Source: Anastatus disparis
Taxonomy: Eukaryota; Arthropoda; Insecta; Hymenoptera; Eupelmidae
Direction: 5' to 3'
Assembly (NCBI GenBank): GCA_017163975.1
Contig: JAFFSR010000237.1
Span: 8,494,001-8,558,000, forward strand
Length of the DNA stretch: 64,000 nt
The notes beneath the pieces were generated by a model. That model was not told where the DNA came from. It did not search any database and saw nothing but the letters and a program-made list of their open reading frames with translations. Within the stretch, counting starts at the first letter, position 1, and the number at the start of each line of letters is the position of its first letter. The translations under genes and the position numbers were made by a program. Positions 50,234 through 62,256 of the stretch are shown in pieces.

Positions 50234-51793
50234 ATGGATATTGGTATGTTTGGTTATTTTAAATTAATTTATTTTCAGTCATTTAATTAGAACGTTACAT
50301 GATTTTATGTAAGGCTTTTTATAGAGAAAAAGTTTTGCATTCTAGGACGTAACCTATAAAAAAAAATTTTTTCGTAAAATTTGAGCATTTTTGTTAGTTA
50401 TTAATGTATGCGTGCCTATACGTAAAATTGTTATTTTTAAAACTATTCATTAACTATTTAATACGAAAAATGTAATTTTATTGCATTGTAAAAGACGTTC
50501 TACAAATTTTAATCAAGTACAATCTGTTGCATCATAATGAAAACAAACATCTGTGCGTGCTTTTAGTAAAATAACGGTTTTATATTAATTTTTCTATTTT
50601 TCTTTCTAGAAACGGCGAAAAACGATGATAATGACAATTGTTGCAATTCATCATCACATTTAGAGGTACTGTCTAATTCAAATTCATCAACGGATGTGTC
50701 AAATAAAACATCAAATGATGACTCTAGCACTTTAAACAATAAAAAGGAAAACAATACTGTAGATTCCGTTAAGGAAGATACGCGTGAAAAAATAGATTTT
50801 AAAGTAATCTATAATAAGAAAAAAATTGATGTCAGTTTTGCATTAGATGGTACTGTTGCCGAACTGAAGGCGTACCTACAAAATATTATATCAGTACCAC
50901 AGGCGATGCAAAAAATTATGATTAAAGGATTAGCCAAAGATGATCAGACTCTGAGAAATTTAGGTGTAACAAAAGGTAATTAAACAAACAAAAAAATTTA
51001 TAAAACTAATTTTAAAAGATATATAAAATGTAATTTAATCTATTTATTTTTCATTTTAGGTGCCAAAGTTATGATTGTTGGATCAAAACTCGATGATGTT
51101 TTAGCAGTATCAATACCTACGAAACAAGAAATAGCAGAAGAAGCTTCAGCCGCTGCTAGCAAAGAACCTCTTTCGCAACAAAAGATTCACCGCAAGGTTT
51201 TAGATAAAGGCGTCCCAGAAGATGTTATGCCAGGAATTTTAGAGACGCAGGTATGTCATAACCAAAATTTTTTTTTAAACATTTGCCTAATTAACGTTGA
51301 CTTTTTAAATCTTTTTTCTATTTAAGGAATCATAATATTGAAAAATTCAATAATGTTTAATTATTTATTTATAATTAAAAAATTTGTTAATTTCAAAAAA
51401 AAATTTCTATTTCAGGAACCACTTCCTGATTATCCTCTAGCTGGCATGCTTAATAAGTCTGGTGGAAAAGTTAGATTAACTTTTAAATTAGAACAAGATC
51501 AATTATGGATTGGGACTAAAGAAAGGACAGATAAAATACCAATGAACTCTATAAAAGATGTTTGCAGTGAGCCAATTCATGACCATCCTGAATATCACAT
51601 TATGGTATATAAGAAAAAAAAATTCAAATTTTTTTTCTTAATATAGTAAAAAATAATTAAGTAATAAATATTGTAATTACAGGGTATTCAATTAGGTACA
51701 ACAGAAGCATCTAGGTATTGGATATATTGGGTTCCTTCGCAGTATATATCAGCCATCAAAGATGCTGTTCTCGGCAAATGGTGTTACTTCTGA
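50234..51793 (+). CDS. Ubfd1: Ubiquitin domain-containing protein UBFD1
   Basis: Five exons on the plus strand: 50234-50243, 50610-50975, 51060-51250, 51416-51604 and 51683-51793; 867 nt, 288 residues, close to human UBFD1. The first exon holds only ten coding bases. Residues 1-62 are Asn/Ser/Asp-rich and disordered. A ubiquitin-like domain spans about 66-135 (AMQKIMIKGLAKDDQTLRNL). QQKIHRKVLDKGVPEDVMPG and the hallmark GGKVRLTFKLEQDQLWIGTK follow. The protein ends YWIYWVPSQYISAIKD then VLGKWCYF, as in the human protein. The function is poorly known; the human protein is implicated in NF-kB signalling and polyubiquitin binding. Confidence 0.96.
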
Positions 51794-54700
51794 TCAACTG
51801 TCAGTAAACGTTATTATTTTAATTGTTTTTCTTTCTTAAATTAAGCGTAATCAGATGTGAACATCGAGAAAAACGACTCTGCTAGTCAGGCATTTTTAAC
51901 AGTAAGTAAATAACTTATTATAAGTTAACGATTACGCAAATTAGTCAAGACAAGAACATTGTCCATGTAAAGCAAATGAACTGCCTGTTCAAAAAATTAG
52001 ATTTTTTATACAAACGAAAGTTTATTGTCTTGTTTCTTTCGTTTTTATTAAAAAAGGTTATATTTACAATTCCTGTATAGGAAATTTCATTGGAAACAAT
52101 TTTTTCTGTTAAAGATGTAATCAGGTTAACCATGATTTTAGAATTTAATAAATAAAAAATATTGAATTTTTAAATTTTTCATTAAATGTTACCATATGAT
52201 GAGCTTTTACTTCAATCATAAAACAATATTAATATATATTAGTTTTAATAAAAAAATTAATTATCAAATGATCTTTTTGTTTTTGATAAGTTTAAAATAT
52301 TTGTGATACAATTGTTTTCAATGCAATATTCTATTTATAAAAAAATGCCGCTTTTTTTACTTACGTATTTAAATAAACTGAAGACTTCCATTGTAAGTTG
52401 TAACGAGTGGTATTACATACTTTACATATATGTCAGAAAAACAAAAATTTTAAACTCTTGAATTTGCTTGCTAGATTGATTTTCGTAACCATTTTTTTTT
52501 TGTCATTATAAAGCATTGACAAAAAAAAGATAAAATAAACAGTTTGCAAGTTTGTTTAAAAAGATTAAAAAGTTACATCGATTAAAAATTATGATTTCAA
52601 AAAATAAAAAAATATATCTAAAAATACAAAATTTAACATATTTGTAACATTGAATAAGTTATTGCTTTGCATTTTCATTGCGTTTAAAAGAAAAAAAAAA
52701 TTAAAAGATAAAAAAAAAATATAAAAAGCGAATCGTGCTCTAGAAAAGAATTGAAAAACAATGCTTTGTGATATATAAAACGACAAGTAATATAAAATCT
52801 TTGTACTCACTTGTTGAATGCATTGTATTTAATAATTTTTTTTTTCTTTTTTCTTTGTGAAGTAAAAACAAATTCCTTCCTTGAAATGATGATAATTGAT
52901 GAAATTATTTCTCATTCATTGATTAAGCGAATTTATCAATCATAAACAAAGAAAAAACGACGTATTTAAAAGATAATTAATTGTGTAGTTCAAGTATATA
53001 GATTTTGCATCTTCAATCAAACGGCACAAACGTTTACAAAGGAGAATAATTCTCTAAGTTGTATAGTTATGACAATTTGTAATAATATTTTGTACAATAT
53101 ATTTAGTACAGGAAAAGGAAAAATAATGATTAAAAAAAAAAAGTAATCATTGAATTAGATAGAATTTTAAATAAATCGGACATTCATTTTCATCACAACA
53201 GTGCTTCAACAACATTATTATACTTGATCACACTTAGTATTCATTACAGCAATCCTCTCAACAATACGTCCTCAAGAAATTGTGTGATTATGAAAAAAAA
53301 ATAAATAAATAAAATCGATTTAAGAAAAAAAGCAGTTATTCCTGTACTGATTACATCAAGTACCTTAAATTTTTTTTATTGTTTTAAGTTACATTTATAA
53401 TTTATATGAATTATTTTAATTGCTAAATATTGATTACAAATACGTTCAGCACAAATAATGTGCTTTAAGATGTACATTAATATGTGTTTGCAAACTTTTT
53501 ATTTTGTTCATTTTATAAAATATATAAATTTAATAAGTCATAATTTTATGGAAAATATTGTTTGCACTATAAATAATGCACAAACTTATTTATAAGTTGT
53601 ATCATTATGAAAAATCAATGTTATATGAATAAATATTAAAACTAATTAAGTAATGATTGTAATAATTTTAAATTTTAACTTTAAAAATTTTTAATTTCAG
53701 TATTTGTTGTACGATATAATATTACTGATATTATTAATAAGATTCAAAAAGTATGTATAAAATAAAAACAAGTTTATTGCAAAAATTTCCGCAAGATTAT
53801 AACATTTATTTCAAAAATTCATTTTTCAAATTTAAACTTAAATATACTATCAATCAGCAATCATTATGATTACAATTCCATTCGTACATTTTACATGTTA
53901 CTTTGTTTTCTATTTTGTTAAGTAAAAATAATTTGTAAGTATTGTCAAATTTTATGATCTTTGAATTTTATATACGCAAAGAGAATAAAAGAATTAAATG
54001 TTTTACGAATTGATTATTTTCGTTATTTTCTCCAAGTACGATTGTTTAGAGAAATAAATTTAAAACTCTGAATGATGAAAAAAAAATTCTAAAAATTACT
54101 AAACATCGTATGCTAAAAATAGTCACCTCATCATGAAAATTTAATACATCCCAATCCTCCCGCATACCAAAAAAAAATAACAGCTTCTAACGTATTCCAT
54201 AAATTTCTCATCGTCATCTCGTCGATTTCTCGTTATACACGCTCCCTTGCACGCATACGAAATGGTGAAAAAAAAAATAAAAGATTATAAAGCATTTCCC
54301 TCCCCCTCGTACGTTTTCCTTTTTATACAAAAGCTTATATAGTTAAGAAAGGAGAGAAAAAGAGAGAAAGAGAGCAAGAAAGAAAGACACGTATATACAA
54401 AAACACATAACATAAGCCATAAGCAAACAGCTCGCCTTGGCAGGAAATGGCTTGTTGAAGGCGCGAGGAGAAAAGCCCGGTACAGCCTCTTCAATAGTAG
54501 TATTAAGGAGCATTATAGCAGATGTTTCGAAGGAGATGCGATTCAGCTTGGTTTACTCTTTATTAGAGAAGAGATGCAGGGATGCTGCGAATGATGTAAG
54601 TTTGTCAGAGTTTCATTTTTTTTCGTTACTGTTTGAATAAGCTGTTGATATTAAGAACGGACGTTTTAAAATAATTTAGAAAAAAATTTTTTTTTTTTAA

Positions 54701-54925
54701 CGTCAGTATTTTTGCAATAATATGACTTTTAATTGAATTTATTTATAGTTTCGGTAACGCTTTTGTCTTTTTCAAGTTTAAATTAAAGTGATAATATTAA
54801 TAAAAAGCAAAATATACAAAATTTAAAATCAGTTTTTATTAGTTTAATGAAAACTTGAAATTACTCGTCTTTTTGGTATTGTTTTGATTTCTATTTGATA
54901 ATGTGATATGACATAAGTATATTGA

Positions 54926-55110
54926 GGTTTCAGTGGTTCAGTCGATAGAGCGATTGATTCGTAATCTCAGAAAACCGAGTTCGAATCCCGCTCTCGGCCG
55001 ATTTTATGCAAGTACCACTTTATTCATTAAATATGCTTTGTTCACAAACAACACTGTCAATCTCCGTCGCTAATTAGCATCAAAATAATAGTTGAAATAC
55101 AGCATGTTTC
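54926..55110 (+). mobile_element. tRNA-derived SINE, copy 4
   Basis: GTTTCAGTGGTTCAGTCGAT head, TTCGTAA anticodon loop, a small insertion (AAAACC) before the B box GAGTTCGAATCCCGCTCTC, then the body TGCTTTGTTCACAAACAAC and GTCGCTAATTAGCATC. Confidence 0.88.
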
Positions 55111-55264
55111 TTAGTGACATACCCATAACTCGGATATTTGTAAATTTATTGATAAAACGTAAAGTTTTTTTTTAAATTTTTAATTGTAATAATTTGTGCT
55201 TGATTTTTAAAAAGAGCGTGCTATTTTTCATAACAAATCGAGCACTTATTACGACTTTAAAATA

Positions 55265-55335
55265 AACCTGAAAACCTCCGTCGCTCATCGTAATGATAAT
55301 ATAAATGCAGCGATGTTAAATAAAATTTTAAGAAA
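55265..55335 (+). mobile_element. SINE 3'-end fragment
   Basis: CTGAAAACCTCCGTCGCTCA through GCAGCGATGTTAAATAAAAT repeats only the last third of the SINE family, 150 bp downstream of copy 4. No tRNA-like head is present, so it is a 5'-truncated copy or the remnant of a duplication. Confidence 0.75.
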
Positions 55336-56879
55336 TGGTATTGATGAATATCCTTTACAAGGGTTGTTTACTACTTTTAATTGATTAATAAACGTAGTAA
55401 TAAAAATTAATATTTTTTTATTAACTCATTTTTATAAGTAGAAATTATTGTGAGATCACTCATAATTTATAAGTTTTTTTTAATTATTAAATGTTTAATT
55501 TATTCTATTTGTTATAAGAATAATTATATAATAGTTTGAGACTTGTAAAGGACTACAACAATATAGCCAATAGTCAAATCGACAGTAAAAAAATTTCATC
55601 TGACGGTACATGGCCCATCGTATTTTTTTTCGTTAAAAATTTGTGATTTTGAATGAATGCTAATTAAGTAATTGGAATGGAACGAATTAACAAAATGTTT
55701 TTTTTTTAATTTTGTACATTTTATTCGATTGTTTATTATGTAATATGATCTAATATTTATTAATTTTTTAAAACTTGTATTTAACAGTGCATTTTTAAAA
55801 ACGTTATTAAATGTGAATAATCATATTGAAAATAAAATGAAAAAATGTACAAAAAAGCGTTCGCAGGTATTTTTTAAATTGCCCGCGCTTATTTCGTAAA
55901 AAAAACTTAAAATTTTGAAAATTTTTTAAAATTGTAGTAAAAAATAAACAGTCAATTATATTAGTAAAATTTAAAGAAAATTTATTTTCTAATATTTTTT
56001 TAGCATGTTGAATAAAAATTCATTAAATTTGTATTATTATTAAATTTACAAATAGTATATATTTTCCAGAAAAATAGTACAAAATATGTAATATTTCAAG
56101 GACAAGAATAATTTATTTATTCACATAATTTGACATTTTTATTTAAGATTGACTGTAATAAGAAGCCTAGAAGGGGGTCTCAAGAAAAGATAGTAATGAT
56201 AATAACATCAGTAATAAAAGACAATTATAACGGATAAAACATACGGAGTCAAAGAATAATTCTAAGAATTACAATAAACCTAATTTCCAAATTCATGCTA
56301 AATACTTATTGCGAAATAAATTAATAGTTTGTGTTAGAATTTGAAAATTTATACTTTACGCATAGTATACGTATATATACGTTATGCAATTATAACTACA
56401 GGCTTTGGCGTTAAAATCTAACGTACATTTCTATTCGTTTTTAAAGTTGATTTTTAAACTTTCGTAACGCTATTAAATTTATTTATTCAAATTAAATAGA
56501 AAAAATATTTAAAAGCGTACAATATTTTTGATAATTTGTATTTTAAATAAAAAAAAAAGTTAAAGATTTAGCGACAAAAGATACTTTGTTAAAGAATAAA
56601 AAAAGAAATAATTTTTCATATACGCCTCCAACACATGTTTCATTCTTTAATTATACTTCTAGCTAACCATTTTTTTTTTCATATTCATTCTAATTCTAAA
56701 AAAAAACACCAAGCACCATGAGTTATAAAAGCAAAGGGGCCCCATGTGTTGTATGTATATTACTTTTTAGCGGCCAAAACTTTTCCACATATGATCAATA
56801 ATTCCCCCTCTTTTTTTTTCTCTCTTCTTTTCTTATATTCAAAGCCCAACCACTGTGCTCTCGCGCGTTAGTGTCTGGT

Positions 56880-57033
56880 ACGTGTATAAAGTATACATGT
56901 ATATAGGAGCGTAACGCACGTTAGGTAGCTAAATAGCATAGCATGAGCATAAGCTAGCCGAAGAAGAGAAAGGCGCACTCAGTCGCGCACAAGCAGGCAT
57001 AGAAGTAAAAGCGCTAATAAACTCATAAGAGAA
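56880..57033 (+). other. Putative non-coding first exon of the JmjC-like gene
   Basis: A GC-richer segment (CGCGCGTTAGTGTCTGG, then CGCACTCAGTCGCGCACAAG) ends in AGAA with the strong donor GTAAGT at 57034. The matching acceptor (TATATTTTGTAG) ends at 57873, upstream of the coding start at 58076. The left boundary is a guess; the preceding 56810-56870 is CT-rich, as in the other promoters here. Confidence 0.45.
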
Positions 57034-57886
57034 GTAAGTGGCTCAAGGCCAGTTTAACTTGCGGCCTTTTTATTTATTTTTTTTTTAATATGTAAACATT
57101 CTTGTTACAACATAAAATTTTTTTTTTTCACCGGAGTAAACGTTTTTATCAATACTTATAGTTGCTTTTTGTAAGGTGTGATTTTTTTTTTTTTTCAATT
57201 TTATTTTTTTATTTTTTTTAAGAAGTACAAATGTTACGTGGCTATAGGTAGACATGTACACGCGAGTGAGGAAAGATTATGCGAGTGCGTTATCGAAAAA
57301 ACAATGTGTGTGGGTGTTAAATCGAATTAGGTTTTCTGTTTCTTTATTTATTTTTTTTCTCAGTGCGTTACCATGTGAAATAAACATTTTTTTTTTTGGC
57401 AAATGTATCAAGTTTTCGGTATTGATTTTATTTAAAGTATATTTAAAGAAAGTTGGTTTAGAGAAATTAACTTTTGCGGTTTTTGAATTTACCTACTTGT
57501 TTTAATTTTATTATTTATGAAATTTGTTAAATAAGTGTTGGCAATCTTTTTTATTTAATTTAAAATTTAAAAAAATTTGAATTATGTTTTTTAACAAATT
57601 TTTATTTTGACATTAATTATTAAATTTTAAATTTTTGGAATAAATAGTTCAATGATTTTAATTATTTTATAAAGTGCATTAAAATCTAATAGATAATTTT
57701 TATAGTTGAAAATTATTTTAGATAACAAAGTATTTTTTCTAAAATATTTTAAATAAAAATTTAAATATGTTTATTTTATTTATCAGTGATATAAAATTGT
57801 ATTTTTTGCATATATTATAATCATAATAATAAATGTAATATGTACAATGATTAATAATAATTATATTTTGTAGAAAAAAAAATTTG

Positions 57887-57973
57887 ATGACTGAAGACAG
57901 AGCTGGTACGTATTATGCAAGAGAGAAGTTACTTAGAAGGTACTTGAGATACAACATGGAAATAGCAATTTAA
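57887..57973 (+). CDS. 28-codon upstream ORF in the leader of the JmjC-like gene
   Basis: The exon after the acceptor at 57873 opens with an ATG 13 bases in and encodes MTEDRAGTYYAREKLLRRYL plus eight more residues before TAA. A second leader ORF of 18 codons starts at about 57994 and ends before the main ATG at 58076. The first peptide is basic and looks like a helix rather than random AT-rich translation, so it may be a real small protein or a translational brake on the main frame. Not recognised. Confidence 0.35.
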   Translation: MTEDRAGTYYAREKLLRRYLRYNMEIAI

Positions 57974-58075
57974 TCAAAGTGATTGTGTCATCGAATGAAT
58001 CATTTTTACTGCAGAGTAAATTCTTGCCAACATAAGTACTTGAGATGTTAAGAAAATTATCCAGAGGTATTAAAA

Positions 58076-59142
58076 ATGTCAAAGCAGGCACAACACTTAG
58101 AATTGATAAGAGAAGCATTTCTTCGTTTAAACGAAGAATTCATCAAAGAAGGAGCCACTACAGCAGATTTAAAGTTCGCCATCGAATCAAAATTACAAAG
58201 CAAAAATAATAATAATAAATCTGTTTTTCGTTTTATCTACAATAAAAAATTAATTCTAGTTATTTTATTGCCAATACTTTATAGTATGATAGTCGAACAA
58301 ACTGGCATTGATTTTGTGATTAAGTATACACAAGGTACAAGATGTTTAATACCAAATAATTATTTAGTATGGGAATTCACAAGGCCTGTTTCAAATTGCG
58401 ATTTTTGTCGAGGTGTCAATTCAGCTCTAGTCTTAAATAATTTGACAAAAGAAGAATTTAAAAAATATGCCTATTCCTCAAAACCAATAATTGTGAAAAA
58501 AGCTGCTAGCCACTGGTTGGCTTCTAAAGTTTTTAGCCTACAATTCTTCCGTAGCTTATATGAACGTATACAAGGTGCCTATGAATCCGTCGAAGAAGAA
58601 TGTCAATTCTTGCATTTTCGAAGCAATTTTGCCAATCTTAAAGAAGTATTTTCTATGAGTGAACGCAGGGCAATGAATTTACCAGGTGAAGAACCATGGT
58701 ACGTAGGATGGAAAAACTGTCATCCTCAAATTTTGGATATAATGAAGAAATTTTATGAACCTCCTCACTTTTTACCAGATGATGCAGAAATACCAAATAC
58801 AAATTATATATTTTTAGGATATGAACAAGGTGCTGTCATGCATGTAAGTAGTTTAAAATCTTTTTCAACTAATTTCATTTAACTATAAATGAAAAAAAAC
58901 TTATTTGTTTCATTTTAAATTTTCAGCTTGATTACATTCCTCGGCTCATGTGGCAAGGCCAAATAATTGGCAGTAAAACATGGACTGTTGCGCCTACTCC
59001 TGAATGCGATGATGTTTGCGAGAAATTTAGCTTTTTTGTGGATACTGGAGATATAATTCTACTTGATACTAGGATATGGTATCATGGCACACAAGTAGAA
59101 AATGGACAGTTCAGTTTAACTGTCACTTCCGAATATGGGTAG
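58076..59142 (+). CDS. Membrane-anchored JmjC/cupin-like 2-oxoglutarate oxygenase candidate
   Basis: Two exons on the plus strand, 58076-58843 and 58927-59142, join in frame; 327 residues. Residues 1-50 are helical and charged. One hydrophobic segment (LILVILLPILYSMIV, about 59-73) is a likely signal anchor, putting the rest in a lumen or outside. The C-terminal half reads as a cupin_8/JmjC-like fold. The iron triad is intact: His256-x-Asp258 in VMHLDYIPR and His309 in IWYHGTQV. Lys273 in GSKTWTV is placed to bind 2-oxoglutarate. The intron falls exactly between His256 and Leu257. PIIVKKAASHWLAS is the typical N-terminal strand-helix of this family. Cys residues at 102 and 105 (NCDFCRG) suit an oxidising compartment. 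Exact orthology and substrate unknown. Confidence 0.8.
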
Positions 59143-60655
59143 ACTGAATTCTTTTAATAAGGAAGCTGTTAAAATTTGTATATATGTAAAATGTTTTAAT
59201 TGTCTAGATTGCTTCCCAAGTAATCATGAGTCTTATATTTTTAAAATTTTGTCTTTAGTTTTATTGACTTGAGACAATTTTATAAAAACTTACCAAGAAA
59301 CCTTGCCATAAATCATTGTTAATCATTTGGATTTTATTTTTTATTAATAATTTAAAAATTATAAAATATTTTAATTAAGAAATCTTTATTTCTGCAATTT
59401 AATTATAAATCATCATAAAAATTTTATTTGTAATTGACATACTTATTTTAAAACATTTATTTAAAGAGCTTTTTGATAGCCTACGTTTTATTGAATAAAA
59501 TAACAGAGAGGTAAATACAATCAAATGTAATTTTAAGAATTAATATAATAATATCAGTGCCAAAAAATAATTCGCATTGATAAATTATTGATAAATTATG
59601 CGATAAAAAGACAATTGCAATGCAAAGTTGCTTGCTGCCATATTTTTGCTTTGCGAAATAAAAAAATTTTAAAACTATAAAAACATTTATGAAAATCTAA
59701 TTAAATGCCATAAAAAGAATATATAATGTTTAAAAGTGAACATCAAAGTATTTATTATAGGAGAATAATACTTTTTTAAATTTTATTTTAACTAGTCGCT
59801 AATAAAGATTGTATCTCAAGTACTTGTAAATAGGTCCACGTAAGACTGAAAGTATAATTAAGTCAAATAAATTTTAAGCTTCAAAGCATGTATATGATAA
59901 GAGAAAATCAAAATTGTTAATTTTTTATTTTTTACATTAATAACTTTGCTACAGATCTCCTAAGAATACCTTGTATCGATAAATCTTTTAATAAGAATAT
60001 ATTGTTCAATAAAAATTGTTGAAATATATAAAAAGTCTTTTTTTTTTATTGTTAGCTTTTATTATTATTCTCAACAACAATTGAGAGAATTAAATACTTT
60101 TTTTTATTATTTATGCATTTGTCTTTTATTTCTGCACTTACATCAGACTTTAATATTGCATAAAACATACAACAACAAATAGACTGCAATACAAAGTCAA
60201 ATACACAATTTTATACACAACAAGTAACGATATATACTTGTCAATTTTTTTCAAAAGACTATCTTTTGATTGTGAAAATAAAGTGAATAAAACAAATCAA
60301 AAATGAAAAAAAAAACAATACTGTATTGAATGAGAAAAAAAAATCGAGGAACGTTGTGAGCTAATACAATAATCCATTACTCATATTTTTTTTCGTAAAG
60401 AAGTATGCAAAATATCACACTACTTTTAAATGCAAAAGTTATTAGAATTCATGTACGTTTAAAAATCTGTTTGAAATGCTAAGAATATAACTTTTTCTAT
60501 GCATTAAAAATTACAGCGCTACAAAAATAACAACATTGATGCCTTTCGAGTTTTCTTTCTTTTTTTTTTTTTTTGCTTAGCATGTAACATATTCCTTGAA
60601 TGAGGGACAGAGGAAAATAAAATATATGAAGTCTTGCCTCGATCATCTGTTGTCT
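59143..60655. other. Convergent 3' spacer
   Basis: About 1.5 kb between the JmjC-like stop (plus) and the PPxY micro-gene stop (minus), carrying both 3' untranslated regions. AT-rich, with several polyadenylation-like signals. No other feature seen. Confidence 0.5.
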
Positions 60656-62256
60656 TCATTGGTCTTTTTTCTCCGTCGCTTGTTGAAAACTTGGCGGGCT
60701 TTCCTGTAAATATAATTAAAAAATTAATTTTAATTATTTTAATTATTGAATAAATAATAATAAATTAAGAAAAAAAAAATACACTTACGTAATACGCGGG
60801 TGGTGGAACGTATGCACACTGTGGCCTGTTGGGATCATAATAAGCACTTTGTGCAGCTTCTGCAGCCTTTGCATCTATTGTAAATAATTAAAATGAATAT
60901 TAATTTTATAGTCAAAATAAAACGGTTTTAATATTTATTTGCAATTCAATAAACTTTAATTAGAAGATATCAATATATATTTATTTTTATTTTCAATAAA
61001 TTTTAACAAATTATCAATTACAAGAAATAAATGGTATACGATCGAGAGTTTCAAATAAAACAAATTTTTAATGAAAAATAGAAAGCAAGTTTCAATATAT
61101 TTTAATAGAATTTCATAAGTATTATTGAAAGTATGTAAGAATGTGTTATGGAAGAGTTTGAAATTATTTTGAAATTTGACATAATTATTATAGCTTATAT
61201 GATGGGAGATTTTCTCTGAAGTTACCACATTATTGCAGCATAACAGACCTCTAAAAATTAACTTATCTCAAATCTTCAAATTATATTAATATCTTCTAAC
61301 AAAGAAATTTTTCTTTTCGTAAATTATTACGCATGAAACTTTTGAAACATAAATATTTGAATAAAAAGTAAAAGTGGAAAATTGAATTTCGTGAAAAAAA
61401 AAAATTAATTATATCGGTTATTAAAAGTCTTTATTAAAATGTACGCATGAATCATTCCCGAGATACAACGCAATATCTTTAAATTTCAAGGATCAAAGAT
61501 TTAGCGCTTTACACTAAAAACCTGTCGCGTACACTTTCAATACGAATTCGTATGTAATGTCAAATAATGTACAAGAATTATACATTTAAATCAATGTCAA
61601 TTCAGAATTATTTTTAAATCATAAATTACAAAAACAATAAATATTTTCTGAAAATGCGTGCGTATATGAACTAGTTTAGAAAAAAAAAATAAAAAAAATT
61701 TAATATTTATTATGCATTAGGCGTTATTTCGTTTAACAAAAAAATGATATAACGTATTTTTATAAGAAATAATTTTTCTATAAATTAAAAAGTGCATAAA
61801 ACAATATTTGAAAAAAGTGCAAGTTTTTTCTATTTAATGACGCGAGTTGAATATTAAGAATTCAGGAAATTAAAATATCAATTTTATATGTTAATTTAAA
61901 CTATAAAATTCTTCTAAGATAATAAATTAGCATACGAATTTCTTGTTTAATCATAGCTTTAACACTAAAATTTACTGATAGAGACCGTCAGTGGCTCATT
62001 CGGTAGAGCGATGGATTCGTAATCTCGAGGTTCCGAGTTCGAATCCCGCTCTCGACCGATTGATACAAACACCACTGTACTGTACATGTGCTTTGTTCAC
62101 AAACACACTGACGATCTTCGTCACTAATTAGCATTGCAATGATAGCATAAATACAGCGACGTTAAATAAAATAAAAAAAAAATTTTTCTGATACATAAAA
62201 ATATATCACTCACAAGGTGCCACTTTCGTTGCACTAAAATTATTTTTTGTCGGCAT
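60656..62256 (-). CDS. 58-residue PPxY small protein, three exons
   Basis: Three tiny exons on the minus strand: 62214-62256, 60789-60874 and 60656-60703. Standard GT-AG joins give 177 nt, 58 residues. It begins MPTKNNFSATKVAPYAKAAE, continues with YYDPNRPQCAYVPPPAYYES and ends QQATEKKDQ. There is no signal peptide or membrane helix. The centre is rich in Pro and Tyr and contains PPAY, a PPxY motif that WW-domain proteins such as Nedd4-type ligases or Yorkie bind. The intact frame across three exons and the clean splice signals argue for a real gene despite its size. I do not recognise the family. Intron 1 (60875-62213) holds a SINE. Confidence 0.65.
61983..62183 (+). mobile_element. tRNA-derived SINE, copy 5 (best preserved)
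   Basis: ACCGTCAGTGGCTCATTCGG head with GTAGAGCGATGG, anticodon loop TTCGTAA, B box GAGTTCGAATCCCGC, body TGTGCTTTGTTCACAAACAC, 3' end AGCGACGTTAAATAAAAT and an A tail. About 200 bp. Antisense in intron 1 of the PPxY micro-gene. Confidence 0.92.

Larger units (their letters stand above)
51794..56879. other. 5-kb non-coding stretch downstream of Ubfd1
   Basis: The left part is the Ubfd1 3' untranslated region. The stretch 51800-54240 is AT-rich and has no reading frame worth calling. A GA-rich patch at 54350-54390 is followed by GC-richer DNA to 54595, where CGAATGAT meets GTAAGT, a good plus-strand donor. This might be an alternative first exon of the gene at 58 kb. A SINE and a separate SINE 3' fragment follow. 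The remainder is AT-rich. Confidence 0.4.

Noticed and set aside
54437..54640. 67-codon plus-strand frame beginning at a non-ATG codon
   Set aside because: No true ATG at the start and no homology. The donor at 54596 makes it at most a non-coding exon.
57254..57505. 83-codon plus-strand frame upstream of the JmjC-like gene
   Set aside because: Lies in the predicted leader intron, Phe/Leu-rich from poly-T runs, with no homology.
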